Of a DNA stretch of 64,000 bases, positions 53,920 to 63,447 are shown piece by piece; position 1 is the stretch's first letter, and each line of letters begins with the position of its first letter. The notes beneath the pieces were generated by a model. It was given only the letters and a program-made list of their open reading frames with translations. It was not told the DNA's origin and did not search any database. This DNA is from Geotrypetes seraphini (taxonomy: Eukaryota; Chordata; Amphibia; Gymnophiona; Dermophiidae), in NCBI RefSeq assembly GCF_902459505.1, contig NC_047095.1, positions 21,900,664-21,964,663 on the forward strand. Direction: 5' to 3'. Made by a program: the position numbers and the translations under genes.

Positions 53920-55102
53920 TCAGTAATAATAAAACCCTAAGTGCGCATGCGCACTCCTACCTCCGTGAACCCTGTCTCCGTGATCCGTAGCTCCATGGCA
54001 GAGTAGGCAGAGACTTGGTAGTAGTGGTGTGTGCGCGGGTGTCGGTTTTCAGTGCTTTCCTACACTTTCTACAGCTGGAGCCAGTGGCGGTTTCTGTACG
54101 CCGGTTGCCCTTTGCACAATAAAAAAAAAAAAAAAAAAAGGTACGTGGGAGAAGAGCCACGATAAATACAGGCAGGGGGCAGGGAGATAAACAGCCAGTC
54201 AGAAATAAAGACACACACACAGAAAGACAGGTAGGTGGTAGAAGGGGCACGAGAAACAGGCGCGTTCTGATACAGGGCATGGCCTCTTCCAGGGGAGTGT
54301 GTGTGGTTGGCGGCACTCTTGCAAATTTAAGAAAAAAAAACCCCAAAACATCACAAGTGGCCGCTTCGAGGACTGGGGTGCCGTCAGGTTGCCGATTTGG
54401 TTCTCTGGCGGCCCTGGGCTTCCCAGTCCCAGCGGAGATGTACTGTTTGACCAAGTTGACGGGGTGCATCTCGGGGAAAGATGGCCCGGGCGTGCAGTGC
54501 ACGAGGGTTGGTCCGTGCTACAGATGCGTGGCGCCAGGAGGACGTGTTGCCATGCAGGCCCAGGCCATCCCGCTCCCGGCCGCCATCGCGGTGGGTCCCA
54601 GAGCACAGGGGGCAGGAGTTGAACACTTTATTGGTTGCCACTTCGTTTCAGTGTGGCAAATGCGCGCAACTCTGCTGGAGTTCTGTTTCCTCCTACAGCA
54701 TCAGCCCCGGGAGTGCTGTTTCCTCCTGCAGCATCAGAACCCCCCCCCCCCCCCCATTACTGTTGGGTAGGGGAAGGAGGGAAGGGAGAAGGAAAAAAGG
54801 GAAGGAAACAGCTGGCAGGGAGATTAGAGGAGGGGAAGGGGTTAGGGTGGAATGGAGAGATCAGATGAGGGAAAGGGGAGAGACGGAGGAATGAGAAAGA
54901 GAGATTGATTCTGGACAGGGGGAGCAGGGAAGGGGTGCTGCTGGACACAGGGGGAGGTAAAAGGAAGGGAAAAGGGCTACTGCTGGACGGGTGGTGGTGG
55001 ACAGCCGAGGAGAGAGAGACAGAAAGAAAGACAGACAGTGACCAAGGAGAGAGAGACAGAAAAACAGACACACACATTTAATGTACCGGGCTTAAAGACT
55101 AG
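53920..55102 (+). mobile_element. Helitron-like non-autonomous element
   Basis: Starts TCAGTAATAATAAAACCCTA and ends ATGTACCGGGCTTAAAGACTAG, so it has 5'-TC and 3'-CTAG termini. It lies between A (53919) and T (55103) with no target duplication, as Helitrons do. Both ends resemble those of vertebrate HeliBat-type elements (TC...TATAATAAAAGGCTAAT; ...GCACCGGGCCTCTAG). The 1183-bp interior is GC-rich with an A run, a C run and a purine tract. It holds no RepHel frame. The long open frames in it (up to 181 codons) are not family-like. A clear 3' hairpin is not evident. Confidence 0.7.
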
Positions 55103-55299
55103 TCAATTAATAAGACCTTATTCTAGAGTTTTTGCATCAAATATATGATTGTGTATCCTTAGGTTCATTCCCACTTTTTCTTTTTTTGCTTCCTGATCCA
55201 TCCATGGGCTCCATTTTATTATTATTTTTTTTTTTTTTTTTTTTTGAGGGGGGGTCAATCTTAAAATACCCTTGATGCCAAAGGCATTAGTACTGGGTA

Positions 55300-55872
55300 A
55301 GATTCAGTCTTTAGAGGTGAGAAGTAAGGGGAGGTATTTTATGTGGCGCTGATTGAGTTTGGAAGATGACAAATTTACTGTATATTGAAATCCTGGATTT
55401 CTCGGGAGCCCCCATTATATTGAAGTTGGAGGAATCAGATTCATTTACTGGCAACATGGGAGGCTAGTGATGCAAAACTGTCTCAAATGTGAACAATGTT
55501 TTTTTGCAAATATGGGAACCTTATCTACAAAATTTGTCTCCTACAGGATGAAGTCTTATCCTTAATAAATTAGGGACCCGACAAACGTGAGGATGTAATG
55601 ACTGGTGGGCATGAGGTTAATCAAAAGTAGGGAGGGGGGAAGGATGGGGAGGGTAGGTAGTAAGGGGGTTAAGAGTCTAGGGGATTATATGAACCCAGAC
55701 TCCTGGATTCAAGTGTGTGAAGGGATGGACTATTAAAGTAAAATGGTGTGTGCTTTATTGAAAAGTTCATTGATAATTCAGTGTCCTAAGATGGTAATAA
55801 ATTGTACTTTTTCTTTGTTTCTGGTTGTTTTGTATCTTGGGAACACCAATTAAAAGTGATTTTAAAAAAAAG
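55300..55872 (+). mobile_element. L1 LINE 3' end
   Basis: The degraded frame FLQIWEPYLQNLSPTG marks the L1 C-terminus. The 3' UTR has AACGTGAGGATGTAATGACT, AATAAATTGTACTTTTTCTT and GGGAACACCAATTAAAAGTG then A-rich sequence. Confidence 0.75.
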
Positions 55873-55914
55873 TTTGAACAGATTCTTGGAGGAAAAGTCC
55901 ATAAACTGTTATTT

Positions 55915-56082
55915 ATTTATTTTTTTAATTCTTTATTAATTTTCAAAATTACATTAAATGTATATATATATATTCAATCACATTAACAATAAATATATCA
56001 TTTTACATTCTATCATTTGTAAAGTACATAAATTTTTATCCCTCCCCCTTCCCACCCCTCCCTACCATATATTCCATAACTG
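55915..56082 (-). mobile_element. L1 3' UTR fragment
   Basis: TTTTTTTAATTCTTTATTAA, CAAAATTACATTAAATGTAT, CAATAAATATATCATTTTAC, CCCTCCCCCTTCCCACCCCT. Sister of 52490-52650. Tail to tail with the L1 end at 55300-55872. Confidence 0.75.
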
Positions 56083-56170
56083 TTATTAAGGCAGACTTGG
56101 GGAAAGGCACTGCTTATTCTTGAGAATATATAGCATAGAATCTTGACACTTCTTGGGATGCTGCCAGGTA

Positions 56171-56849
56171 CAGTGGTGCCTCGCATAACGAACGCCTCGC
56201 ACAGCGAACGCTGCACACAACGAACTTCATGTCTTGATTCATACAACGAACTTCGTTTCACACAACGAAGTCGCCCGAGCTGCGTTACTCACTGCGCTTA
56301 ACTGCCCTCTCTCACAGCCCTTCGCCTGGCTCCCTGTGCAGTGGCGGACCGTCGGCTCGCCTCCTTTTATGGAGGAGCCCGGCGCCTACTGCTGATGCGT
56401 TGGGGGGGGCGGAGCTACTCTCGCCGCTTCCCCGATGCTAGAAAAAAAAAAAAGAAAAGTTAAGTCCCAGTTTTTGCCGCTGAGACTCTGCCCTCTCTCA
56501 TTGTATACAGTCGTCCTTTTAAGATAAACTCAATATTTTTATATATCATGGCTTCTAAAAAAAGCAGGAAGGTGATTTCTGTTGAAATGAAACGGGAAAT
56601 AATTAGAAGGAGTGAATGTGGGGTAAAACAGTGTGACCTCGTCAAAGAGTTTGGCCTCAGCAAGACCACCATTTTCACCATTTTGACAAATTTATCTTTT
56701 TTTATGTCATCTTAGCATATTTTATGCTGCAGAACGAATAATTTTTTTTAACATGTATTGTTATGGGAAAACGCGTTTCACATAACGAACTTTTCGCATA
56801 ACAAACTTGCTCCTGGAACGAATTAAGTTCGTTGTGTGAGGCACCACTG
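56171..56849 (+). mobile_element. Tigger (pogo) derivative with partial transposase
   Basis: Ends CAGTGGTGCCTCGCATAACG and (inverted) CAGTGGTGCCTCACACAACG, with TA on both sides (56169-56170, 56850-56851). Subterminal ACAACGAACTTC repeats occur on both sides. Length 679 bp. The centre keeps the start of a pogo/Tigger transposase, so it is an internally deleted derivative mobilised in trans. Confidence 0.93.
56548..56715 (+). CDS. Tigger transposase N-terminal remnant (55 aa)
   Basis: The frame reads MASKKSRKVISVEMKREIIR then RSECGVKQCDLVKEFGLSKT and TIFTIL before entering non-homologous sequence and a stop. This is the first helix-turn-helix of the CENP-B-type DNA-binding region that Tigger transposases use to bind their ends. 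The second HTH and the DDE catalytic domain are deleted. A 55-residue peptide with an intact HTH could in principle still bind the terminal repeats, but there is no sign that it is expressed. As a transposase it is certainly dead. Confidence 0.85.
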   Translation: MASKKSRKVISVEMKREIIRRSECGVKQCDLVKEFGLSKTTIFTILTNLSFFMSS

Positions 56850-56944
56850 TACTTGTGACCTGGATCAATCACTGTTAGAAATGGGATACTGAGCTAGGTG
56901 GACCATTGGTCTAATCCAGTACAGCTACTCTTATATTCTTATGA

Positions 56945-57935
56945 AGTTTGTTTTGGGGTTTTTTTTTTTGCTCTCCAACTGTTCCATTCAGACAAGACAT
57001 CGCATCTTACTCTCATATTTACACTGGTGGCATTATTGTAATATAGTCTGCATAGGGATTACCCTTTCTTTGGTCAGTGCCTTCAATCAACTAAAAACAA
57101 TGTCAGGTACAAAAATTCAATCACGTCTCTCCACTGCTGTATTGACACCACAGTGCAGGAGAACATTTATGGATGTAAATCGGGAGGAGAGGATTACAGG
57201 CTGTCGGTGTCATTCGATACCTCATGGGTTTATATGAAAATACAGATCCCCTGGGTTATTTGCCTGAAGCTTGCCTTTGGGTGGTCTAATGTTCTTGTAG
57301 GGACAATGACAGTATGAAGAGTCATTAGCACATATTGGTTTTTCTTTTCATTCAGCCTTCAGACCTACAGAACCTGATCTGAGGCAACTGAGAGTCAGAT
57401 ACACCAAACCTATCTCATCTCTCGTATCTTACTGCTTGAAAGGACAGGGAAGCAAAAAAGGTAATGTTCAGTTTGCTTTGTAGAAGCTCATTCCTACAAG
57501 TTGGGAGTAAATGCCCACTTAACAAAGAATCCATGCTGAACAAACTTGCAGTAACAATGGTCTTTAGCATAAGTTATCTGGTTAACTTGAACCTAGTATA
57601 TTCAGTTGCCTGACTTAGAAGGGCAGTTACTAGACTGAGGTAAAATAATGCATTTTTACTACAGCAATATTTACCACAGGAATCACTAATCTGATATCTT
57701 GGTACCACAGCTTAGTGATTCCCGCTGTAAATATAAATGTGCATTGCTGCAGCAAAGAAGCCAGTAGTGTACAAATGATGCTGCCCACCCTCATCGCCGC
57801 CAACAAAACCCCTCCTCTCAAAAATAGGCCCCACATCCTCTATTTCCCCCTCCTCCCCACACACACCTGTTGGCACCAATTGGGGGTCTTCCTGGTGGTC
57901 AGTGGGGAACAGTAGAAGTGATCTCCAATTACTTA
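56945..57935. other. Unassigned DNA
   Basis: No gene recognised. 57655-57730 includes a small inverted pair (CACTAATCTGATATCTTGGT / ACCACAGCTTAGTGATTCC). Confidence 0.4.
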
Positions 57936-57939
57936 TTTA

Positions 57940-58490
57940 TTTTATTTTTATTTAAAAACTTGTACCCCGCTTACACCTAAGCCAGGGGTGTCCAACCTTT
58001 TGGCTTCCCTGGGCCGCATTGGCCGAAAAAAATGTTTCTGGGGCCAAACGCTGCAGCAAGACAGAGGCGGGAGCTGGCAAGATGGTAAACACCCGGGGAC
58101 AGCAGAGGAAAACACTGCATCGCCCTCGACCAGGGCCGCACAAAATACTTCACTGGGCCGCAGGTTGGACCCCCCTGACCTAAGCGTGTCCCCATGATAC
58201 AATTATGAATGTAAGACAATACAACAATAAATAAACCATACATAAAAGTTCACTCTTCGTAAATAGCACAAATCGTCTTTCATTAAATAAAAAAGCCTCT
58301 ACAAATAGTCATCTTCAGCACCTTTTTAAATTTCTGAATATCAGAAATTACTCTAAAGTGATCCTGTCAGATTGTTCCACCAAGACACCCCTGCCACCGA
58401 AATTACAGAAGATCTTGTTCTAACATAATGTACCGTAGTTAACTCCTCACTCACTAGTCGCAGTGTCCTCTTAGATTTACAGCTCCTTTA
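57940..58490 (-). mobile_element. L2-like LINE end, split by a hAT element
   Basis: The minus strand reads RVISDIQKFKKVLKMTICRG, an L2-type last helix (58320-58260), preceded by LRYIMLEQDL. The 3' UTR continues through TTGTATCATGGGGACACGCT and, past the insert, GTGTAAGCGGGGTACAAGTT. The hAT at 57983 splits the UTR. Confidence 0.7.
57983..58177. mobile_element. hAT element (CAGGGGTGTCCAACC ends), TSD ACCTAAGC
   Basis: Ends CAGGGGTGTCCAACCTTTTG and (inverted) CAGGGGGGTCCAACCTGCGG. Interior CCTGGGCCGCATTGGCC and CACTGGGCCGCAGG. Exact 8-bp duplication ACCTAAGC (57975-57982, 58178-58185). Ends like these are typical of Charlie-type hAT. A separate family from the CAGTGGTTCCC copies. Confidence 0.92.
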
Positions 58491-58495
58491 GACTT

Positions 58496-58699
58496 GGGCC
58501 CTCTTCTATCAAGTCTAACCCCACTCTTTTACTAAAGGTGCCCTATGTTTTTTAGCGCGCGCTAATCACTCTCTGAATGCTAACACGTGCATGTTATTCT
58601 ACGGATGCGTTAGTGGTTAGCGCATGCGTTGATTTAGTGCGTGCTAAATGTGCGCTAAAACGCTTAGCGCACCTTAGTAAAAGAGGGGGGTTAGACTTG
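58496..58699. mobile_element. Palindromic MITE (CTCTTTTACTAAAGGTGC core)
   Basis: CAAGTCTAACCCCACTCTTT ... GAGGGGGGTTAGACTTG are long inverted arms around an AGCGCGCGCTAA-rich core. Stacked directly against the next MITE. Confidence 0.75.
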
Positions 58700-58700
58700 T

Positions 58701-58870
58701 GGCCTCTTCTATCAAGCTGTGCTAGCAGTTTTTAGCGCAGAGAGCCACACTGAATAGCCCGCGCTGCTCCCAATGCTCATAGGAACTCTATGAGCGTCGG
58801 GAGCAGCGTGGGTCATTCAGCGCGGCTCACCGCGCTACAAACTGCTAGCGCAGTTTGATAGAAGAGACCC
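58701..58870. mobile_element. Palindromic MITE (CTCTTCTATCAAGC ends)
   Basis: Ends GGCCTCTTCTATCAAGCTGT and (inverted) GGGTCTCTTCTATCAAACTG. Inner arms GCTCATAGGAACTCTATGAGC are perfectly palindromic. Confidence 0.8.
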
Positions 58871-59637
58871 TTAGATTTAGGTTTAGGCTTATTTACTTGA
58901 GAAACTCCATTTAGTAAAGGAACATGAAAGCAGTTTACAGATTATGAGGAATAAGATAACAAAGACCAAAGACAGACTTGAATAAAGTACAAGAGCTCAT
59001 TATAAAAGCAGAGTACATTAATCTATCATAACGTATACACTTCCTTAACCATAAACAATTAAAATCCATAATCATGTACACATAAAGTCAAATTAATACC
59101 ATGAATCAAAGGCATGCCACAATGTAAAAACATACGGCTTTAAATCTCTATGGGCTTCGTGGCCGTTAGCGCAGCGCAGCCGCTATTGCGGCTTTGTAAA
59201 AGAGGCCGATAGATAAGCAGCCAAGGGTTTACAGTACAAAAAAAATCTTTGGCCAGTAAAAGTTCTCACTCCAGGACCTGTGTGGAGAGTGAAGGTGCTC
59301 TTCCATGTGACAGGGAGAATAACCTGTGAAATAAGCAGTTAAACGTAATCATGGTAACACGGAAAACAATTGCTTCCAGTTTCACTGATCAGCTACTGGT
59401 GGCTCTAAATACAGTCAGACAGACACACACACAAAAAAATCAAAACAATCCAGTAGACAAAACAAGAGTTAGTGTGAATCCACAGCTTTGACAAACAGAT
59501 CATATGACTTTCCTGGTCTTCCCAGACTTAAAATAACCTTTTCGTTACTCACCATTTTGTCCTGACTGTGTTACCTCAGGCAGAACACTGTGATTAAGGA
59601 CCGGGAGAAATTTTCAGAGCCACAGCCACCGCATTAA
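58871..59637. other. Unassigned DNA with a MITE half
   Basis: 59145-59212 (GGCTTTAAATCTCTATGGGC ... GCGGCTTTGTAAAAGAGGCC) is one arm of a CTTTTACAAAGCC element. The rest shows no gene. Confidence 0.45.
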
Positions 59638-59779
59638 GGGCTCCTTATATAAAGCCGTGGTAGAGGTTTCTACCATGGGCCAGCGAGGTAAATGCTCCGA
59701 CGCTCATAGGAATTCTATGAGCGTCGGAGCATTTACCTCGCTGGCCCGCGGAAGCCTCTACCACAGCTTTGTAAAAGTC
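59638..59779. mobile_element. Palindromic MITE (GGGCTCCTTATATAAAGCC)
   Basis: GGTAAATGCTCCGACGCTCA and its exact reverse complement meet at TAGGAATTCTA. The outer arms GCCGTGGTAGAGG/CCTCTACCACAGC pair. Left flank TAA. The centre is a near-perfect palindrome of over 60 bp. Confidence 0.8.
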
Positions 59780-60232
59780 AGTGAAAGATAAGTGGATGAT
59801 TTGTCTTTATCTGAAGGAGCAAAGCAAAACCACATAGTAAGCGCCACAATCTGGTTTCTTTGCTGGCGGCAAGACCTTTCAGCCAAAAGCAGATTCAAAG
59901 GAACCCATAATAACCTCCAGGTCTTTTTTGCTGAAGTCTGCTAACGATTGGGTCTCTGCCCTCAGTTGGTGCTTGTTCACCCATTCCTGCATCTTTTGAG
60001 AACCCCATATGGCGAAGGAGTATATGTATGATATTCAGAACTAAAAACTACTGTATTTGCCAAACATTTTGAAAATTAATTCTTTTGAAATTTTGCTATC
60101 ATCTTCTATTTATCATTTGTAAATCATTCCCTGTTTATTTAATTGCTGTAAACCAAATCGAGCTTTCTCAGAATGATGACTCAATATAAAAAGTTAAGCT
60201 TTAGTTTAGTTTTAGTTTAGTTTAGTGCTGCT
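59780..60232 (+). mobile_element. LINE 3' tail with (TTTAG)n end
   Basis: Only the last part (about 60110-60232) is recognisable: TTGCTGTAAACCAAATCGAG, CTTTCTCAGAATGATGACTC, then TTTAGTTTAGTTTTAGTTTA. The sequence before it is unassigned. Confidence 0.55.
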
Positions 60233-60815
60233 TTTGCTTGCTGTGATTATGTCTATGCTGCTCCATTGTTTCCTTTCTGTTCATATTTTCTCTCCCATCT
60301 TCATGCAACGTTAAAGCTCTCAGTGCCCGGGGATTCTTTTATTTAGGGGTGAAGCACATGGTTCACCGTTCTACTGGTGATGAACACTGCGGCTCTGAAC
60401 CAATATGCCACCTGAGTCTTGTTTCTTCTAAGCACGTGTTTTGTATTTTGCAAATTCATGAAGAGGACAAGTCAAATTAAAAAAAAAAAAAATTATTCCA
60501 ACAAAATTGATAGATAGGAAATCTTAAGAACAAATCATTCTCATTGCTATTCAATATTTAAAGGGAAAACAGAATTTTATCCAGACATAGGGAGTCAGTG
60601 TAGGAAGTCACACAGAAAGCTGCTGACTGCATGGCTTTTAACATGAGCTTTCTGCAAAGCATTACACAGGATGCAGTAATCAATGAGCATTCAAATTACT
60701 GCCACATTAAAATTGTAGTAGTAATCTGCAGCTCATTGAACAAAACTGAGCAGTGATCAGTTTAACCACCAATGGGAAGGGGAACATTAAAAAAAGTTGT
60801 AGAGTCTGCATCCCC
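60233..60815. other. Unassigned DNA
   Basis: No gene recognised. A run at 60480-60493. Confidence 0.4.
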
Positions 60816-60819
60816 CCAA

Positions 60820-61095
60820 TACCACAATTCCCTGGTGTCTGGTGGTACCCCCCACCTCACAACCCAATCTCCTCCCCCCACTTTATAAATAGAAATTGCT
60901 TGGTGTCTAACAAATTTCCCCTTCCCCCTTTTATTTTACAATAAAATTTCCCTGGTGTCTAGTGGTTACCCCCATCTCACACCCAACCTCCTCCCCCAAT
61001 GTCTAACAAACCTCCCCTTCCCCCCTTGATTTTGAAAATAAAAATTCCCTGGTGTCTAGTGGTACCCCCCACTTCCTCAACCTGATCCCTGGACA
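60820..61095 (+). repeat. Short tandem array, about 100-119 bp period
   Basis: The phrase TTCCCTGGTGTCT recurs at about 60829, 60948 and 61047, each followed by AGTGGT(T)ACCCCC, CTCCTCCCCC and CCTTCCCCC words. About 2.5 units, diverged. Confidence 0.8.
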
Positions 61096-61344
61096 CCCCA
61101 GAACCCCTTCCCTCCGGGCATCCCTTGAAGCATCAAGAGCAATTTCTACTTGCTCCTAGCTCCACCATAGTGGAAAAGGGTGGCACTTGACCTCCACCAG
61201 ACTACCAAATAAGGGAAATATATCCTTTGCTAGACTAACCCCTTTTGGTGCATTGAGCAGAGTCAGGCATCACCATTTTCATGAGCCTTGGATGCCCTTT
61301 CTCAAATTCTGCTCCACATGTGTTACTCTGAAAATATGTCTGAC

Positions 61345-61895
61345 ATGAGAATAACTAATGGGCAGACTGGATGGACCGATTTGGGTGGCGCTGGCACTTG
61401 GCACACTTTTTAAAACGGGTGATAGGCCGAGACATAGGCCGGAAAAGCTCCGCCACACGATCGAAGCCGCGGGGCTGCGGCCACGTGGCCTGTCCGGTCG
61501 GACGGATGGAAGAAATTTATTTTTATTTTTTTTTTAAAACAAGAAAGAACGACAAAAATCAGCGATTAAGAGAAAAATAACCCAAAACCACGGACTTTAG
61601 AAGGCACAAGTGAAAAATCTTCACGCAGAGAGTCAAAGACGGACTTCTCGGCTCCGCGGAAAAGTAAGAACTGAGGAGACGTGCCCTGGTCTGGGCAGGA
61701 AGGCACTCGCGCATGCGCGGTGCGGGCGACTCGAAACTTCGAACTTCCTCAAGCAAAAATGCTTGTGAGGCATCCACATCGGGGCTCCGTTGGATCATGT
61801 CACCCATTAGTGAGAATACCTGCCTGCTTGTCCTGGGATAACAACTGTTACGGTAAGTAACATTGCTTTATCTGCTGTCACTTACTATGTTACTA
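61345..61895 (+). mobile_element. CR1-like tail split by a CpG-rich insert
   Basis: ATGGGCAGACTGGATGGACC to about 61377 and TTTATCTGCTGTCACTTACT from about 61868 are adjoining parts of one CR1 3' end. The insert between them (about 490 bp, CpG-rich) ends TGTCCTGGGATAACAACTGT, TACGGTAAGTAACATTGC. I cannot assign it. Confidence 0.6.
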
Positions 61896-62757
61896 TTAGG
61901 AGTGATATTAGGATATTCCTTTTCATGGAGAGGGTGGTGGATGCCTGGAATGCCCTCCCGAGGGAGGTGGTGGAGAGGAAAACGGTGATGAAATTCAAAA
62001 AAGCGTGGGATAAACACAGCGGATCTCTAAATAGAAAACAAATGGTCTAAATTAAGGAACTAAGGGCACGGATCAGATCTGATACGTGTCCGGGGGGCTG
62101 ATTCACGAATCGCCCTCATGAAAAATGAGGGCAATCAGAATCTCGCCCCCCAACTGACTGCAGGGATCGCTGAATAGCGATCCTGACGCATGCGCAGATC
62201 ATCTGTAGATGGTCTGTGCATGCGCTGGCCCTCCGTGCCCGGCAGAGCTTTATACCTTTTTTTTTTTTTTTCACGAGCCAGTGGTTTTAACCATCTTTAA
62301 ACCCGCGGCTTAAAACCATGGGCTTGCACTGCGGGGCAGAGAGCAGGAGATCGGGCAGAGAGCAGGGCAGCAGAAGGCAGGGCAGTCGGAAAGGACCTGA
62401 GCGACTGGTTCTCAGCAGTCGCTTATTTTTGGATCGGTCAGTCCAGTCTGTGTCCTTCTTTTTTTTTTTTTTTGTGACTCGCGTCCTGCCTAAATTTGAA
62501 TGCCATTCCCCCTCATTTGCATGCGCGGATCGGAGGATGATTGGGACAGAGGCTAGTGAATCGGGGTCGGAGGGAAATCGGGTCATAAAGGGGTCGCTTA
62601 GTCGGAACTTGATCAGTGGGCTTAGTGAATCTAGCCCTAAGGCCGGTATTGGACAGATTTGTATAATTTGTCCCATATACTGTATAGTGATTCGGTGTAG
62701 GATGGGCTGAGGAGGGCATCGATGGGTTATCTGCTATCATTTACTATGTTATCTCTA
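61896..62757 (+). mobile_element. CR1-like LINE end, split by a TIR element
   Basis: The frame MERVVDAWNALPREVVERKT, VMKFKKAWDKH is a CR1 C-terminus. It reaches about 62094, then resumes at 62638 with GTATTGGACAGATTTGTATA and ends TTATCTGCTATCATTTACTA. The inserted element is copy 3 of the GGGCTAGATTCAC family. Confidence 0.85.
62095..62637 (-). mobile_element. TIR element (GGGCTAGATTCAC ends), copy 3, reversed
   Basis: Left GGGCTGATTCACGAATCGCC and (inverted) right GGGCTAGATTCACTAAGCCC. The internal GCATGCGCAGATCATCTGTA / GATGGTCTGTGCATGCGC pair is kept. TAA follows on the right; the left flank does not match, so that end is probably altered. Confidence 0.82.
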
Positions 62758-62759
62758 AG

Positions 62760-63440
62760 TGGTTTCTTCCCTTAAATTAATACAGTAAGTTGTGCAGGGC
62801 CCTGTGTACTTCTGCCACCCTGGTTCACAGCTCTTGCCACTGCTGCCTTGCCTGTATGGACATATGAGATGATGTGCTGAGCACAAGGAGAAATCCTCAG
62901 CAGAAATGTCTTTGTATGTGCTATTCTGAAATCCAGGAGCCCTTAGAAAAATGGCAAAGATGCCTTGAATTGGAAAATCAGTTATGAACTGAATAAACGG
63001 GACCATTGCACCAATTCTTTTTTTGTTGTTTAGGCCAAGAATATTTTCCTTCTCCTTTTGGTTTTTCATTTCATTCAGAATCAGCCTCTATTGAATTATG
63101 GTTTGAGAAGCTTTCTTTTTCAATTACTATGGAGTTTTCCTCTGGTTTTGTGTTCTTTTCAAACATGGCTGTCCTTCTGAAGCTTAACTATTAGATATCA
63201 CTGCTATTCAATGGTGGGGTCCTCCCTCTTTCCTCCTATTTCCTCTGCCTGAGTGGGGGAGAGTCCGTGCAGCATCCCTGGCCTTGCTTGATCTGGGTGG
63301 TGAAGGCCTGTGTGTGCGTGACGCTACCACTGAGCCATTTGTCTGGCCCCTTAGCAGGTCTTGATGAGATGTTAAATAGCTTTAGTTTTGTCTATCACCA
63401 GGGCTGCAAACTTTTCAGCATGAATGATGGATATTGTACT
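62760..63440. other. Unassigned DNA
   Basis: No gene or repeat recognised. Confidence 0.4.
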
Positions 63441-63447
63441 TCACTAT

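Larger units (their letters stand above)
56085..56942 (+). mobile_element. CR1-like LINE 3' end, split by a Tigger element
   Basis: CAGACTTGGGGAAAGGCACT, GCTTATTCTTGAGAATATAT, ATGCTGCCAGGTA stops at 56170. It resumes ACTTGTGACCTGGATCAATC, TGTTAGAAATGGGATACTGA, GGACCATTGGTCTAATCCAG, and ends TCTTATATTCTTATG. The resumed text is what this CR1 tail normally reads, so the Tigger is younger. Confidence 0.88.

Noticed and set aside
36039-54747. Long C/G homopolymers (about 29560, 34800, 36042, 47309, 54730) as structured motifs
   Set aside because: Single uninterrupted runs without the spaced G-tract pattern needed for a convincing quadruplex call; their length may also be affected by sequencing error.
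53957-54770. Open frames of 135-181 codons on both strands
   Set aside because: They overlap each other in several frames inside the GC-rich Helitron-like element, show no known domain, and vary with homopolymer runs. Treated as chance frames.
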